DNA of 64,000 nt from Piliocolobus tephrosceles (GCF_002776525.5 NC_045452.1:28855091-28919090); one strand, 5' to 3'; shown: positions 10,606-22,115, numbered from the stretch's first letter. The notes: generated by a model from the sequence alone, not told the origin. Numbers and translations are program-made.

Positions 10606-11147
10606 TTGAGCACTTTGTGTTTTAGGCACTGTGTCGGGTGCTGGGAAATAGCAGGCAGGGGAGAAGACCAAGTTGTCCCCCTGGGGCCTGCAGAACAGAC
10701 GGTAGATGGTCTGTCTTTTTCTCTTACCCTCTCCAGCCCCAAGAGACCTGGGCTACATGGAGACGGAGCCCATTCTCTCAGGATCTTATTCCCGTGCTCC
10801 CAGTGCACTGCTGCCCTGTGTCTGTCGCTTACTGAGCGCTTGCCCTGCATCAGACCATGCATTCAGGGGTTCTTGTGGACAGGCGTGTGGGCAGGCAACT
10901 CAGGGACCAGGCTGTTCTTGCCCACTGTCTGGCTTGGAGGAGCAGTGCTGGTGGTAAGGGGAGGCTGTTCCTGGCAGTCTCTTGGGAGGGGACTAGAGCT
11001 GGGACAGGAAGAACTGGGAAGCGACAGGGAAGGGAGTTGAGGGGCCAAAGGCTATAGGGGTGGGGTAAGAGGACTCTCACAACTAGAGTAGGGAGCAAGC
11101 GTTGGTTCTTTTTCTGGGAACAAGTGCTCACTGTGCATTTGCCGTGC
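10606..11147. other. Unassigned, moderately GC-rich intron
   Basis: Start resembles an ancient repeat ('ggcactgtgtcgggtgctggg'). Open frames occur in several frames on both strands, as expected in GC-rich non-coding sequence. No splice-flanked exon stands out. Confidence 0.4.
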
Positions 11148-11293
11148 TCCGTGCCCTGTGTTGGTGGGCACTGATGCCATCCAGCTCCCGTGCCCTGTGT
11201 CGGTGGGCANNNNNNNNNNCCCTGTGTCGGTGGGCACTGATGCCATCCAGCTCCCGTGCCCTGTGTTGGTGAGCACTGATGCCATCCAGCTCC
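11148..11293 (+). repeat. 39-bp VNTR containing a 10-N gap
   Basis: Unit 'cgtgccctgtgttggtgggc' followed by 'actgatgccatccagctcc'. At least three full copies, with t/c variation in 'gttgg'/'gtcgg'. The Ns at 11210-11219 replace an unknown length inside a unit. Confidence 0.95.
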
Positions 11294-11574
11294 CCAGGCA
11301 GTCATGCTGCACCATGGCTCTGGCCCTTCTGTAAAAGTAGAGATTTGGGGAGCACAGTACCTGATGCCAGTCACCCATCCCCGAGTCAGCACGTGTTACT
11401 CACACATCTGCCCTCAGCCAGGCCCTCTGCAGGTGCTGGGGTTACAAGAACATCTGGGACAATGGTGGGGATTGGGACCTCAGCAGGGAAGGGGTCTCCC
11501 CAATCAAGGATGCCTCTTTATCATTCCCTGAATCCCAGGGTTTAATCCTGGCTTCCCGTTCAGCTCTCCTGGGA
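11294..11574. other. Unassigned intron sequence
   Basis: Nothing recognised between the VNTR and the MER5-like segment. Confidence 0.4.
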
Positions 11575-11960
11575 GCTCTTCCCGATCCTTGTGTCCAGGC
11601 CCATGAAGCAAATTGGAATCTCTAGGGTGGACTTAGGCACCAGGGTGTTGACCGACTCTGGCATGCTGAGAACCATGCATCCACAGAGTGGGTGCCACCC
11701 TGCGGCTAGGCGGGGGATGGGAGGCGAGGGTAGGGAGGTTCAGGCCTGCCCTCTTCACCTGTGGGTTTCCATTCTGGTCACATGTTAGTATCACCTGGGG
11801 AGCTCTGGAAATCCTGTTACCTGGGTTCTTGAGGGTTCTCACGTGTACCCAGGGTTGGAGACAGCTGCTCTAGGACACTCAGGCTCCAGTGGGACAGGGT
11901 GGGGTATACATGAGCCACCTGGGAAGCAGGTCATTGAAAGTCATGCACTATGCCTGCCAC
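11575..11960. repeat. MER5A-like hAT element fragments
   Basis: Two pieces: 'aattggaatctctagggtgg' with 'ctgagaaccatgca' (11605-11680), and 'gttagtatcacctggggagc' with 'gggttggagacagctg' (11785-11870). Both resemble the ends of MER5A. Confidence 0.5.
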
Positions 11961-13020
11961 TGCAGGCAGCACACACCAGGGCTGAGGAACCTGGGCAGGA
12001 GAGCCCACCTGGGGTGTTGGAGGGCCCGCGTGGGAGGAGAGAGGCTGAGTGAGACTCGCTGAGAGCCAGGAGCGTGTCGTCTGGGAGGGCTCCGGTGAGT
12101 AGGGTAAGATGGGAGGGGTTCATCCCAGTCCAAGAGTCCATCCAGGATCCAGAGGTTAACAGTTTCACCCAGAATTGAGAATTTATCATTTGTCCAGCTT
12201 AAAAAGGCAGATAACCAAAGCTGTGCTTGAATGGGAACCTATTTCAGGGTCTGGCAAACTAATGACTCTTTTTCATTGTGTTTATGATTTGTAATTAACA
12301 TGATTCTAGTAGCCTTATTTTTAATTGATGAGTGGGCAGTGCCACTTCAATGAAGAACGATGAGAAACATGACTTGTCTTTTATGAAAAACTAACATCTA
12401 GTCTAGCACATACCGTTCAGCCACAAGTAATACTACTTAATGTTTACATTTTATGCAAGCAGGGTAGTAACTTTTAAAAAATTACTGCTATAGAGAATCA
12501 TATTTCTGGCTCTTTTTAAAATAGGTATTTCAGAAATATGGCACAAAAACTAATTAAACATTGAACATTTGCGTTAGTGAGTCTAATGGTTAAAAATGAT
12601 GAGTGAAGCTCCAGTATTATCTTTTCTTTCTGCAGTATATTGAGGTAGGTTTGCATATGAACATGGTGGGAGGGAACAATTTGATTTTTGTGTCACCGGG
12701 ACAATTTAGATGTAAGTATGTGCATGCATTGTTTTACATTTATGATTAGTGTTTTTATAGCATGCTAATACAGCAATTAAGTTTTCTGTAGTTCTGTCAT
12801 TTAAAATTCATTGCATACTTGAATGTATTTCATTTGCATAATTTCTAGTCTTGCTTAATGATTGAAAGGCCTCAACTTGCATATATGTGTTTTCCTCTAG
12901 GGACGGGAGTGTCAGGAGCTCACGTAGTGTTTTTATTGCCTGTGTTTCGATCATAACGTACTTGCCTTTTCGAATTTGTGTTTCAAGTTAAGTTTAAAAT
13001 TTGGGGAGTGGAAAGTATTT
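11961..13020. other. Single-copy-looking, AT-rich intron
   Basis: From about 12190 the sequence becomes AT-rich with homeobox-like cores (taattaac, ttaattga) and no recognised repeat. Contains a candidate cryptic exon at 12636-12711. Otherwise nothing supportable. Confidence 0.45.
12636..12711 (+). other. Candidate cryptic exon (76 nt), frame-shifting
   Basis: The acceptor is cttttctttctgcag (ending 12635) and the donor is the perfect intron hexamer gtaagt at 12712. Read on from the phase-0 junction of the 8051 exon, it is open for all 25 codons (YIEVGLHMNMVGGNN then LIFVSPGQFR) and leaves one base. The next true exon would then be read out of frame and hit a stop within about 80 bases. No repeat is recognised here. 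This is inference from splice signals only. Confidence 0.3.
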
Positions 13021-14069
13021 CTGAGAGCCCTCTTTGTGGCCACTGAATGCAGTTGATGTCAGGCTGCCTACACCATGGCCTCGCTGACCACCCCAGGTGG
13101 CCCACACTGCCCTGTGTTGAAGGCCGAGCCCCTTTCCTGGCACGCAGGCCTTCTTTCCTGGCTGCTGCACATGGCTTCATTGGCCGGGCTGTTTCCGACC
13201 TTGCCCTGGGCCAACCCGCACACATTTCCCTGTGTCCTCCGTGCTCTGTCTCTCCCCACCTCTGTCTTCTCCACTATCAAAACCAAACCCAGAAGTGTAT
13301 GCTCGTCCTTACTTGTCCCAAGTGAGTGCATGCATCTTTTTCCCCGAGTCTCAGGGCCGTGGCCCTCTTTGGGTCTGATAGAATTGCTGCACGTCGTGAT
13401 CACTCGTGCACTCAGCGAGGAAGGACTGAGGGTCCGTTGTGGGGCAAACAGTGTTCCAAGCCCTTGGACGAACATTCCGCCCTTGTGGACCTCACATTTT
13501 GGTGGGAGAAGACAAACAATACACTGAGAAGTAGATTTGATGTGCTGTGGAAGGTGAAGAGTGCTGTGGGGAAAGGCCTGGGATCAGCTTGATGCAATGG
13601 TGAGGGCTGAGGAGGGGAAGGGGCTGTTAAAGTAGGTGGGTAGCGGTCAGGGTGAGGAGCTGACTTTGAGCGAGGACTTAGAGGAGCTTGGGAGGCAGCT
13701 GTGCAGGCGCCTGGGGGTGCATCTCTGTCTGGTTCATTCTTTGAAGAGGGCTTACCCGTTCCCTCACTGTGTTCCCCATCGGGGAGTAGTGCGCACCAGA
13801 CACAGGTGACGAGGAGGGAGAACGGTAGGTAACAGGAAGCAGTACCGTGGGCTCCTCCCGCAGCCGGGGAGGTGGAGACCGAGAGAGGGTGCTCTTGTGG
13901 AAAGGCGGCTGCCGGCCCTGCACAGACGGAGAGCAGCGGACAGTGGCTGTCCTCGAAAGGGCAGCCAGTCAACAGCCTGGGCTTGGTGACCCCTGTGGTC
14001 TGTTGCAGCTCAGCTCTGCCATCGTGGCCCAGAGCAGCCACAGGGAATCCGTATAAAGGAAGTCACACA
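13021..14069. other. GC-rich intron with part of an ancient repeat
   Basis: At 13440-13700 the order 'gtgttccaagcccttgg', 'gagaagacaaacaatacac', 'ggtgaagagtgctgtgg' matches the unnamed ancient repeat family also seen at 10190. The remainder is unassigned. Long open frames on both strands look like compositional shadows. Confidence 0.45.
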
Positions 14070-14150
14070 GCTGTGTTACCATAACGCTTTATTTACAAAA
14101 GTCGGTGGGCAAGATTGGCTGGTGGTCAGTTTGCTGACCCTGTTCTAGAT
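14070..14150 (+). repeat. MER20 fragment
   Basis: 'gctttatttacaaaagtcgg' followed by 'ggtcagtttgctgaccc' matches the 3' half of MER20, a hAT-Charlie element. Confidence 0.65.
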
Positions 14151-14154
14151 GAAA

Positions 14155-14460
14155 TTGGTCCCAGGAGAGGAACGGTACATTCAGAGAGAGGCACTGAGGC
14201 AGAAGAGGTGTAGCATTTAAGGAATATTTAAGCAGCATAGTAAAAGTGGGAGGGGCCACAGTGAGTGATGAGTGTCGGCCTCTTGGTCAGAGAAGCAGGA
14301 AGGGCCAGGCCCGCAGGAGCCGTCAGCCTAGGCAGGGCTTGGGCTTTTATGCTGAGCATGATTAGAAGCAATTGGAAGTTTTTCGGGGTGGTAGTGTTAA
14401 AATGATGGGATTTTCACAGGGTCTCTGTGGCCAGAGTGTAGAGAAAGGACCATGGGGTCT
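14155..14460. repeat. Ancient interspersed repeat, family unnamed
   Basis: 'gcttttatgctgagcatgat' followed by 'tagaagcaattggaagttttt' corresponds to the 'ggattttattctaagtgtgatgg' region of the family noted at 10190. Confidence 0.5.
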
Positions 14461-14639
14461 GTGTCTACCCACTGATGGGACATCCCCTATGAGCCTGGCT
14501 AGTCTTCAGCGTCTTTGTATCCAGGGCTGAGCAGCGGGTGGGAGAGTGGCTGGGGCTGGGTGAATGAATGTTGTTGTGTGTGTATCTGTGGGCGGCTCTC
14601 AGCCTGCGGATTTGTCCCCAGGTCTTTGGAGACTTGGGA

Positions 14640-14850
14640 TCACATGGCTCTCCTGAGCAGTGTGGGACCTCAGGTCAGGAGCTGGGGCTTGGCTTGAGTT
14701 TGCCTTTGTGTCCGTGTGACTCTGGGCATGTTAACCACATTTCCTGAGCCTGTCTCCTTGTCTGCAGACAGGGACAGTAACGGCCTTCTGTGATTAGTGG
14801 GATTAAAGCAGCACGAAGCCTGGTGAGGACCCAGCCCTTCCTTAGTTCAC
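14640..14850 (+). repeat. MIR element (plus strand), diverged
   Basis: 'ccgtgtgactctgggcatgt', 'taaccacatttcctgagcct' and 'acagggacagtaacggcc' follow MIR order. Confidence 0.7.
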
Positions 14851-15269
14851 CTACGGGTATGGCAATTTTGGGACAAAGAAAAAGAAGTAATATTCTGTAA
14901 TTGTTAGTGCCAAGAGACAGACGGGCTTGAAATAACAATGAGGTGCAGACGGGTCTGGATGAAGCCCGTGACTCTGAGAGGGTTATCTGTGAAGCTGACT
15001 TTAACTTGAAGTAGAAGCTGGTTTCACTCAGGTATGGCCGTCACCCTGGCCTTGTAATTTTATGCCTTCCCATCACTGGGGACAGGGCTGGGTACCCAAC
15101 AGAAGGAGCTCTGCGTCTGGCAATCCACCAGCACATCCCAGTGAAAGAGGCCTGATTCTGGAGGTGCTCAGGTGCGTGGGTCGTTGACCACCCGGAAGGC
15201 ACTGCAGAACCATGCCTGGCACTTCCATGCATACTTGGGGCTGGTGATTCTTTTTGTCATTGTTAGAAT
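14851..15269. other. Unassigned intron sequence
   Basis: No recognised repeat or exon-like segment. Confidence 0.4.
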
Positions 15270-15569
15270 TTTTTTGTTTTTGTTTTTGAGGCGGAGTCTC
15301 GCTCTGTCACCCAGGCTGGAGTGCAGTGGCACGATCTTGGCTCACTGCAAGCTCCGCCTCCCAGGTTCACGCGATTCTCCTTCCTCAGCCTCCCAAGTAG
15401 CTGGGACTACAAGCGCCCGCCACCACGCCCGGCTAATTTTTTGTGTTTTTATTAGAGATGGGGTTTCACCGTGTTAGCCAGGATGGTTTTGATCTCCTGA
15501 CCTCGTGATCTGCCCGCCTTGGCCTCCCAAAGTGCTGGAATTACAGGCGTGAGCCACCGCGCCTGGCCA
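15270..15569 (-). repeat. Full-length Alu with 14-bp target-site duplication (minus strand)
   Basis: Near-consensus Alu. The direct repeat gtcattgttagaat occurs at 15256-15269 and again from 15570, marking a clean retrotransposition. Confidence 0.96.
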
Positions 15570-15840
15570 GTCATTGTTAGAATCATGCAAAGCAATACGC
15601 TCTTTTGCCTTATTTTATGGGAAAATAGAGGCCAGGTGGGAATAATGGCCACACCTTTGCTCCATCACGAGGACTCTGAGTGTCTCCCTCTGGAGTGCGT
15701 CTTGGCAGCTGGACTGTTCTGTGCCCCTCTCCAGAATACCGTAATTCACCGAGGGATTGTTTTCTGGAGAGAGTGTTCTTCCCTCAGGCACCTCCTCCCC
15801 TTGGGTTGGGGATGCGTTTGACATGTGTGTAACCAGGCTG

Positions 15841-15970
15841 TTGGGTTGTGACCCACTGCCCTTTCTGCCAGGGCTACTTGGAAATCACACATTATGAACC
15901 TCGAGTTGGGTTGTAACCCACTGCCCTTTCTGCCAGGGCTACTTGGAAATCACGCATTATGAACCTTGAA
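15841..15970 (+). repeat. Two-copy tandem duplication, period 65 bp
   Basis: 'ttgggttgtgacccactgcc' through 'cattatgaacc' is repeated from 15906 with a few substitutions (gtgacc/gtaacc, cacaca/cacgca). Confidence 0.95.
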
Positions 15971-16135
15971 GATACCCGGTATTCCTTTGAGCTAAAGGTT
16001 CACTGTAGGAAGTTTACTTCAGGAAGTAATTGACATTGTTAGCTGATGTATGTTTTAGAATACTGGACAATTAGAAATAATCAAAATACTCACAAATTGG
16101 GGAAAGGTGACATAGAAATGCGTATGATGGAAGCC

Positions 16136-16372
16136 AGTGTCACCTTCTAGATGGATGTTTTAGAACAGGATGGGCAGATGTTTTCTGTAAAGGCCTAGAT
16201 AGTGAATATTTGAGCCTGTGGACTGTGTGGTCTCCTGTAGCCCCTCCACTCTGCTGCGATAGGGCAAAAGCAGCCACACACAGTACATAAACAGATGGGC
16301 TGTGCCCTCTCCAGCAACATTTTATTTACACAAATAGGTGATGGGCCTTAGTTTGCTGATTCCTGTTGTAGA
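16136..16372 (+). repeat. MER20 (hAT-Charlie) element
   Basis: Nearly full length: 'ttttctgtaaaggcctagat', 'agtgaatatttgagcctgtgg', 'gcaaaagcagccacacaca' and 'cattttatttacacaaatagg', ending 'agtttgctgattcctg'. It is the same family as the short piece at 14070. Confidence 0.8.
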
Positions 16373-17285
16373 ACAGGACTTCATGACAGTGGGAATATGG
16401 TCATGATTTTAAAGGGAAAGGACCAGTCATAGAAGATTCATAAACTGGGCTACGTTAAAGTTAGGACCTTCTCTTCATCAAAGACGTCATGAATAGGGTG
16501 AAAAGGCAAGTCACAGAAGGAGGCTGTTTACAGCAGGACTCACATGTGTACTATCTAGATATGAACGCCTGTGAGTCAGAAAGGAGGAGCCAGATGGCCT
16601 CATAGGAGAGAGTAATACATCTGTACTCACACTTCACAGATGCAGACACCCAACGGCATCCCTTTGTCTCCTGGGAAATTCAGATGAAAACGAAATGGAG
16701 CTTGATAGATACCACTGCAAAGCCATCTGAAAGGCTGATGTGAAAGGTTCCACAGTGTCAAGTGTTGGCAAGGATGTAGGACATTGGGAATTTGCATACA
16801 CTTCTGACGGGAGTAGAATCACTTTGAAAATCCTTTAGCAAAGTCTTTCAGAGGTATGCAAACCTAGCAGGCCCACTCCCAGGTATACACTTAAGAGAAG
16901 TGCATAGCATGTACCGTAAAAGGGAGCTTCAAGAAATTTTAAAGCAAAAACTGGAAACCGCACAAATGTGTGTTAACAGAATGGATTTCATACATAGCCG
17001 TGTTACGCAGCAGTGGAGGAAGGAACTACTGTGACGCGTTATAACGTGAATTAGTTTTCAAGTGTAATGCTGAATGCAAACAGCCAGACAGAAAAAAATG
17101 CCACTTAGGAGGGGAGGAGGTAAGGGACGGTGACTGAGAGGCCTGCTAAGACGGTGATGGTCTGGCTTTTACCTGGGTGGTGTTGACAGGTGTGTTCAGT
17201 TTGTGATAATTCACACACGATTTTGGGGTACGCCTTTATATAAGAATGCTGTACTTCAGTAAGCGTTTATTAAAAAGAAGTTTCA
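16373..17285 (+). mobile_element. Ancient L1 3' part (plus strand)
   Basis: 'accttctcttcatcaaagac', 'agtgttggcaaggatgtagg', 'actcccaggtatacactta', 'aactggaaaccgcacaaatg' and 'tttgtgataattcacacacg' follow the order of the L1 ORF2 end and 3' UTR. Decayed, with no open frame. Confidence 0.8.
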
Positions 17286-18115
17286 GTGGTGTGATGCTAA
17301 TGTGTTAACACGAGTGTGCCTGAGTGTAATTTATAATATAGAATAGAAGCCAGTGGAAACTTGAGAATGGAAGGAAGGCCAGTGCCCACACAGCTGAAGT
17401 CTGGCTTCATGCTCGAGGCCTGGACTCTCTGAGTCCCACTCTCCTTCAGGTCAGCTTTTCTTGATGGACCTGCAGCTTGTGATTGTCCCCTCCCATCAGA
17501 GGGTGGCTGCTGCAACTCCACACTTCGCACATTCACTTTCGTTCACAGCAGCAGCCAAGAAAAGCCCTGGCTTGGCTCCTGTCCCCGTGTTGGGCCACCT
17601 CTCCACCCCCGAACTGTCAGTCATGGTGGCTGGAGGATGGCTTAGCCGTGTAGCTTAGCCCAGTGGAGACCTCTCCTTAAGGAAGAGGCTCCTCATCCAG
17701 ACCGCAAGGGTCGGGCAGAGGGAGATATGGCTCCCAGAGCAGCTTCAGGGCTTGTTCCAGCAAGGATGAGTAGTTGTTTGCTGGCTAACACAGTGATGTC
17801 TACTACAGATGTGGAAGCACTTTCAAAGGCAGAAAGCACCATCCAGGATGTATTTGTTCATGCAGTCACTCGTTCATATGTGATTCACCCAGTGAAAGCT
17901 TGTGTGCCCGCCATCTGGTTGGCACCGTGAGGGGCTGGTCCTGAGTGAACTTCCTCCTAGATGCTGCTGGATGACCAGCCCTGCCTCGTGGGAAAAGTGG
18001 CTATTGACCAGCAGCCTGGTCAGACCTCATGGGAGAAGTGATCACTTGAGGGATGAGAAAGAGGCGGCCAGGCACAGCAGTAAGACTGCTAGGAAAAAAA
18101 ACAAGGAGAAAAACT
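17286..18115. other. Unassigned intron sequence
   Basis: No repeat recognised with confidence. An ancient L1/MIR remnant is possible near 17850-17930 ('attcacccagtgaaagcttg'). Confidence 0.4.
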
Positions 18116-18404
18116 TTTTCTTTTTTTTTTTGAGACAGAGTCTAGCTCTGTCACCCAGGCTGGAGTGCAGTGGCGTGATCTGACTCACTGTAACTTCCCC
18201 CTCCTGGGTTCAAGTGATTCTCCTGCCACAGCCTCCTGAGTAGCTGGGATTACAGGCACGCATCACCACACCTGGCTAGTGTTTTTAGTAGAGACGGGAT
18301 TTCACCATAATGGCCAGACTGGCCTCGAACTCCTGACCTCGTGATCTGCCCGCCTCGGCCTCCCAAAGTGCTGGGATTATAGGCATGAGCCACTGCGTCT
18401 GGCC
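18116..18404 (-). repeat. Alu (minus strand)
   Basis: Poly-T, 'gagacagagtctagctctgtc', 'gtgctgggattataggcatg', ends 'gcgtctggcc'. Confidence 0.95.
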
Positions 18405-19200
18405 GAAAATCTTTTTTATGTAGTTCTTGTATGTTTACAAGAACACTAATTATAAAAGAAAAACTATCAACTGGACTTCATGAAACTTTAAGACCTTATC
18501 TGTTTGAGACATAAAAGCAAGCCATAGACTAGGGAGAGGAATGACAGTACATACAAAGGAAAGAGAGATTTGTATCTAGAGTGTGTACAGAGCTCATCAA
18601 GCTCAGTAATAAGATGACACAAAAGCTGGGTAAAAGCTGGGCCAAAGATTTGAACAGATACTTCGCTAAAGAAGAGATGCGATGGCTCCATGAAGTATCT
18701 CTTCTTTATCATTAATCATTATGGAAACGAAATTAAAACCACACCCAAAAGCATGGCTGATAGTTGGATTCACAATACCAAGTGTTGGGAAGGCTGGGGC
18801 TATGTAGCATCTGGAATTCTCGTACATTGCTGGTCAGAATGTAAAGTGAAGTAATTTCTTTGGAAAAAGAGCTCTTTTTGGAAAAAGAGTTTCTTAGAAA
18901 ACTAAGCATATCCCAATGTTATGGCTCAGTAACTCGACTCCTAGGTATTTAACCGTGAAAACCCGAAGCGTATGCCCACGAAAATCCTGTGCAGGAATAT
19001 AACAAACCCCAAACTGGAAACAACCCAAATGCTCATTGACAGGTGAATCTTTAACAAACTGGTGGATCCATTCAGGGGACGCAGCTAGGAAAAGGAAATC
19101 ACAGCTGATTCATGTGACTTGGGTCCGTCTCAGAAGGCGCTGTGCTGCTGAGTGAAGGAAAAGCTCACACAAAGCGCAGGTCCTGAGTGACTGCATTTCT
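18405..19200 (+). mobile_element. Ancient L1 3' part (plus strand)
   Basis: 'ccaaagatttgaacagatac', 'gtcattaatcattatgg'-type wording, 'ctcgtacattgctggtcaga' and 'aactggaaacaacccaaatg' give the order of the L1 ORF2 end to 3' UTR. Confidence 0.8.
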
Positions 19201-19424
19201 GGGGAGTCCTAGGGCAGCCTCAGCCATGCACAGTGAGGAGGTGAGCGCCTCCCCGGCCAGGGTTGGGATGCATTGCAGAGGGTACTGGGAAGTCTATGGG
19301 GGCGGGGGATGGAAGTGTGTATCTTCCTTGGAGTAGTAGTTACATAGCTGGAAGCCCTTGTCAAAAGCCACCAAACTGATTGCTTAAAATGGGCGCATCT
19401 CATTTTATAAATTAGAATTGGCCA

Positions 19425-20008
19425 TTTATATCTGGGGGTTTTGCATCGGCAGATTCAACTAATTGTGCATCGAACATACTTGGAAAAAAAACGCCGGGCG
19501 TGGTGGCTCACGCCTGTAATCCCAGCACGTTGGGAGGCCGAGGCAGGTGAATAATGAGGTCAAGAGATCGAGACCATCCTGCACAACATGATGAAACCCT
19601 GTCTCTACTAAAAATACAAAAATTAGCCAGGCGTAGTGGTGGGTGCCTGTAATCCCAGCTACTCAGGAGGCTGAGGCAGGAGAATCACTTGAACCTGGGA
19701 GGCGGAGGTTGTGGGGAACCAAGATCATGCTGCTGCACTCCAGCCTGGTGACAGAGCGAGACTCTGTCTCAAAAAAAAAAAAAAAAAGTAACAGTGCAAC
19801 AAAAGATAATATAAATAAAAAACAACAGTATTATAACAATTACTTACATAGCATTTACCTTGTGTCAGGTGTCATAAGTCATCTAGAGATTATTTATTCA
19901 GGCAGATGTGCATAGGTTACATGCAAATACTGCAGCATTTTATATAAGGGTCTTGCGAAGCTAAGAATTTTGGTATTCCAAAATCCCCATACTTAGGGAC
20001 AACTATAT
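19425..20008 (-). mobile_element. MER2 (Tigger-type) DNA transposon split by an Alu
   Basis: The left part ('tatctgggggttttgcatc', 'gcagattcaactaattg') and the part after the Alu ('ttacttacatagcatttacc', 'aaatactgcagcattttata', 'ttggtattccaaaatcccc') follow MER2 from one end to the other. Strand assignment is uncertain. Confidence 0.75.
19492..19787 (+). repeat. Alu (plus strand) inside MER2
   Basis: 'cgccgggcgtggtggctcac' to a 17-A tail. Confidence 0.95.
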
Positions 20009-20560
20009 ATTGTCAATAATGTCAAGTTAAAAAGTAGAAATAAGGCAACAGAAAACATGAAATCCTGGGCAGTCTGGCCCAGGAATCAGGCTCTTCATGA
20101 CCTCCTTGTGCTGCCTGGCCCTTTCTGACTTCAGGTCCCCTTTACGTACTGGTGCTGCAGCTGCCACAGGCCCATGAGTCTTTGAAGATGGCACATTTGC
20201 ATAAGTGACAGTACATACACACGTATGTGTATATGTGCATGCATGTATACATGTGTATGTGTGTGTGTGCATGGTTGCTGTTAGACTGTTCAGACTTTGG
20301 AATCCTTTCTGGTGTATGAGACGTCTAGAGAAGGGCTTGTTTAATCTTTCAGCCCTGCTGTAGAAGAACCTTGGGCCCACCTGCAGCAGAGCCTGTGGGA
20401 CTCTTGTCTGGCTGAGTGGAGAGAGCCTGCACCGGGAGGCTGGGGACGCAAGCGCAGGCCCCTTCCTAAGTGCTATCGGGAGTGGTGCTTGTGTTGTGTG
20501 GAGCTGACTGAACTTCTCTGTGTGCTTCTTTTTTCCAATTTGTGCTCCTCTTGGTGTCAG
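20009..20560. other. Intron with a TG/TATG repeat
   Basis: A (TG)n-rich stretch with gtat and gcat interruptions runs 20215-20272 and is alternating purine-pyrimidine. The rest is unassigned. Confidence 0.8.
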
Positions 20561-20581
20561 ATTTCAGAATGCCAAGCTCAG
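20561..20581 (+). other. Candidate 21-nt in-frame microexon
   Basis: The acceptor is a 30-base pyrimidine-rich tract ending ttggtgtcag (20560), and the donor is cag|gtagga (20582). The 21 bases read ISECQAQ in the frame set by the 8051 junction, with no stop, and keep phase 0 into the exon at 20675. The intron left between them would be 93 nt, short but usable. This is inference; I do not know of an annotated isoform with it. Confidence 0.3.
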
Positions 20582-20674
20582 GTAGGATGCAAGCCTTTTT
20601 ATTTCTCACGTCTAACAGGGACTCCATGAATTATATAACCATGTATATTTTTTGTTTTTTTATTTCTCACCCAG

Positions 20675-20803
20675 GGTTACCTTCCTGCCAACGTAGACCG
20701 GAGACCAGCCACTCTCCAGAGAAAACAGAAAGAATATTTTGCATTTATTGAGCACTATTACGATTCTAGGAACGACGAAGTTCACCAGGACACATACAGG
20801 CAG
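20675..20803 (+). CDS. TBC1D22A: TBC1D22A coding exon, TBC domain, GYLPANVDRR segment
   Basis: A 129-nt exon of exactly 43 codons, phase 0 at both ends, so skipping it would keep the frame. The acceptor is a T-rich tract ending tttctcacccag (20674) and the donor is cag|gtggga (20804). It starts GYLPANVDRR, runs through LQRKQKEYFAFIEHYYDSRN, and ends VHQDTYRQ. In the TBC domain this is the helical segment after the first conserved box, where the 'LQRKxxEY' helix and the 'HQDTYRQI' lead-in to the arginine-finger motif lie. It joins the 8051 donor in frame (LLS then GYLP). There is no stop or frameshift, and the codons look intact. A possible extra 21-nt exon sits 93 nt upstream (20561-20581). 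Confidence 0.97.
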
Positions 20804-22115
20804 GTGGGAATCCTTTCTCTTTTTCGTATGTTGCCTGAAGTACTTTGCTTTGGTGTGATTTATAGGAGGAAATGTTTTATCCAAACCATGTGGAGTTGGT
20901 CAGAGTTAAAGATGCAGGTCCCTGATTAGCTCCCAGAGTTCTATTTTCTAATAAGTCAATTTTAAAACAAATAATGGCAAATTTCCTCTGTTAGTACTAT
21001 CTTGCTTGTCTTCAGTTCCCTCTACAAAAGTAAAAAGAGTATTTTAAATTGAGGTTACAAAATAAATGCCTTGGATTCCTGAGACCAGCCTTGGTGTGAT
21101 GGTGGGAGTTCGTATCACAGGGAGCTGCTGTCGGTAATCAAAGGCCATTCCTGAAGGCCCAGCCAATCAAAGGCCATTCCTGAAGGCCCAGCCCAGGCAT
21201 TTAGCTGGATGGCACGGGGACAGAGAGGCTGCTTGGGACTTCCCTGGCGCTGGGCTCTTTGGTCCGGCTAGGGATGTGATACCAGCCCAGGAAAGCTGTG
21301 TTCATCAGCTTCGTTTTGCAGGGGACACACTCCAGACCATAGCAGAAGGTGTAGCCAAGTTACCGTTTTGCGATTTAGTTTAATATAAAGTGTGTCTAAT
21401 GATGGTTTCTTAAATAGTCATTTGACAGATGATGTACATAATGGGAAAATACTTAAAATTGATTTATGATTCACGCTACACTCAGAATTTGCCGTTAGAA
21501 TAGCTCTTTGAGGACTTTATAGTTCTCACTCTCTTTGTAATATGTGAAAGGTCAAAATGGTAGCTCTTTATTGGCATCCTTGTCTTAGCTATCTGAAATC
21601 AGCTTCTGGGTTTCCTGATGCACGGCAGGAATGTTTCCCTCTGCACACCCTGCTTCTAGGTGAAGGAGCTTTGCCACGTTTTCTCTCTCAGACGTGGGAT
21701 AGCCACAGCTCTTTGGTAGTTGGTTTTATCTGTTTAAAAAAAAAAAAAAAGGCCAAATATACACCTTACCTCTGTTACGTAATCAAAGATTCTTTAAGTT
21801 AAATGCCTTCCTGGACAGCATCTTCCAAGATGGATGGAACACAAGGCTGCAGGAGGAAAAGTGACTTAGGAGTGAGGCTGTGGCAAAGCGGCCACTTCCA
21901 TTTCCTTCCAAGCCAGAGCTGCCCGTGGCCCGTCTTGCCTTCTGTCTCACACCAGGGCCCCTGGGCCTCACTGGGCCGCCACTCAGTTACTCTGGGAAAC
22001 TGATTTGATGCACAGATTACTCTGGATTGGCTTAAGGAAATAGTAGCTTACCTGGCGTCCTTTGACACTCCACTGGTTTTAGGAAATTGATAAATTTGGC
22101 ACTATTTTGAACCCA
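20804..22115. other. Intron, low in repeats
   Basis: Contains a two-copy 30-bp tandem duplication at 21136-21195 (aatcaaaggccattcctgaa / ggcccagcc) and an A-run at 21736-21750. No exon candidates seen. Confidence 0.6.

Noticed and set aside
20619..20674. Alternative upstream acceptor (gtctaacag) for the exon at 20675
   Set aside because: The 56 added bases are out of frame and contain stops (tga), and the real acceptor at 20674 is much stronger.
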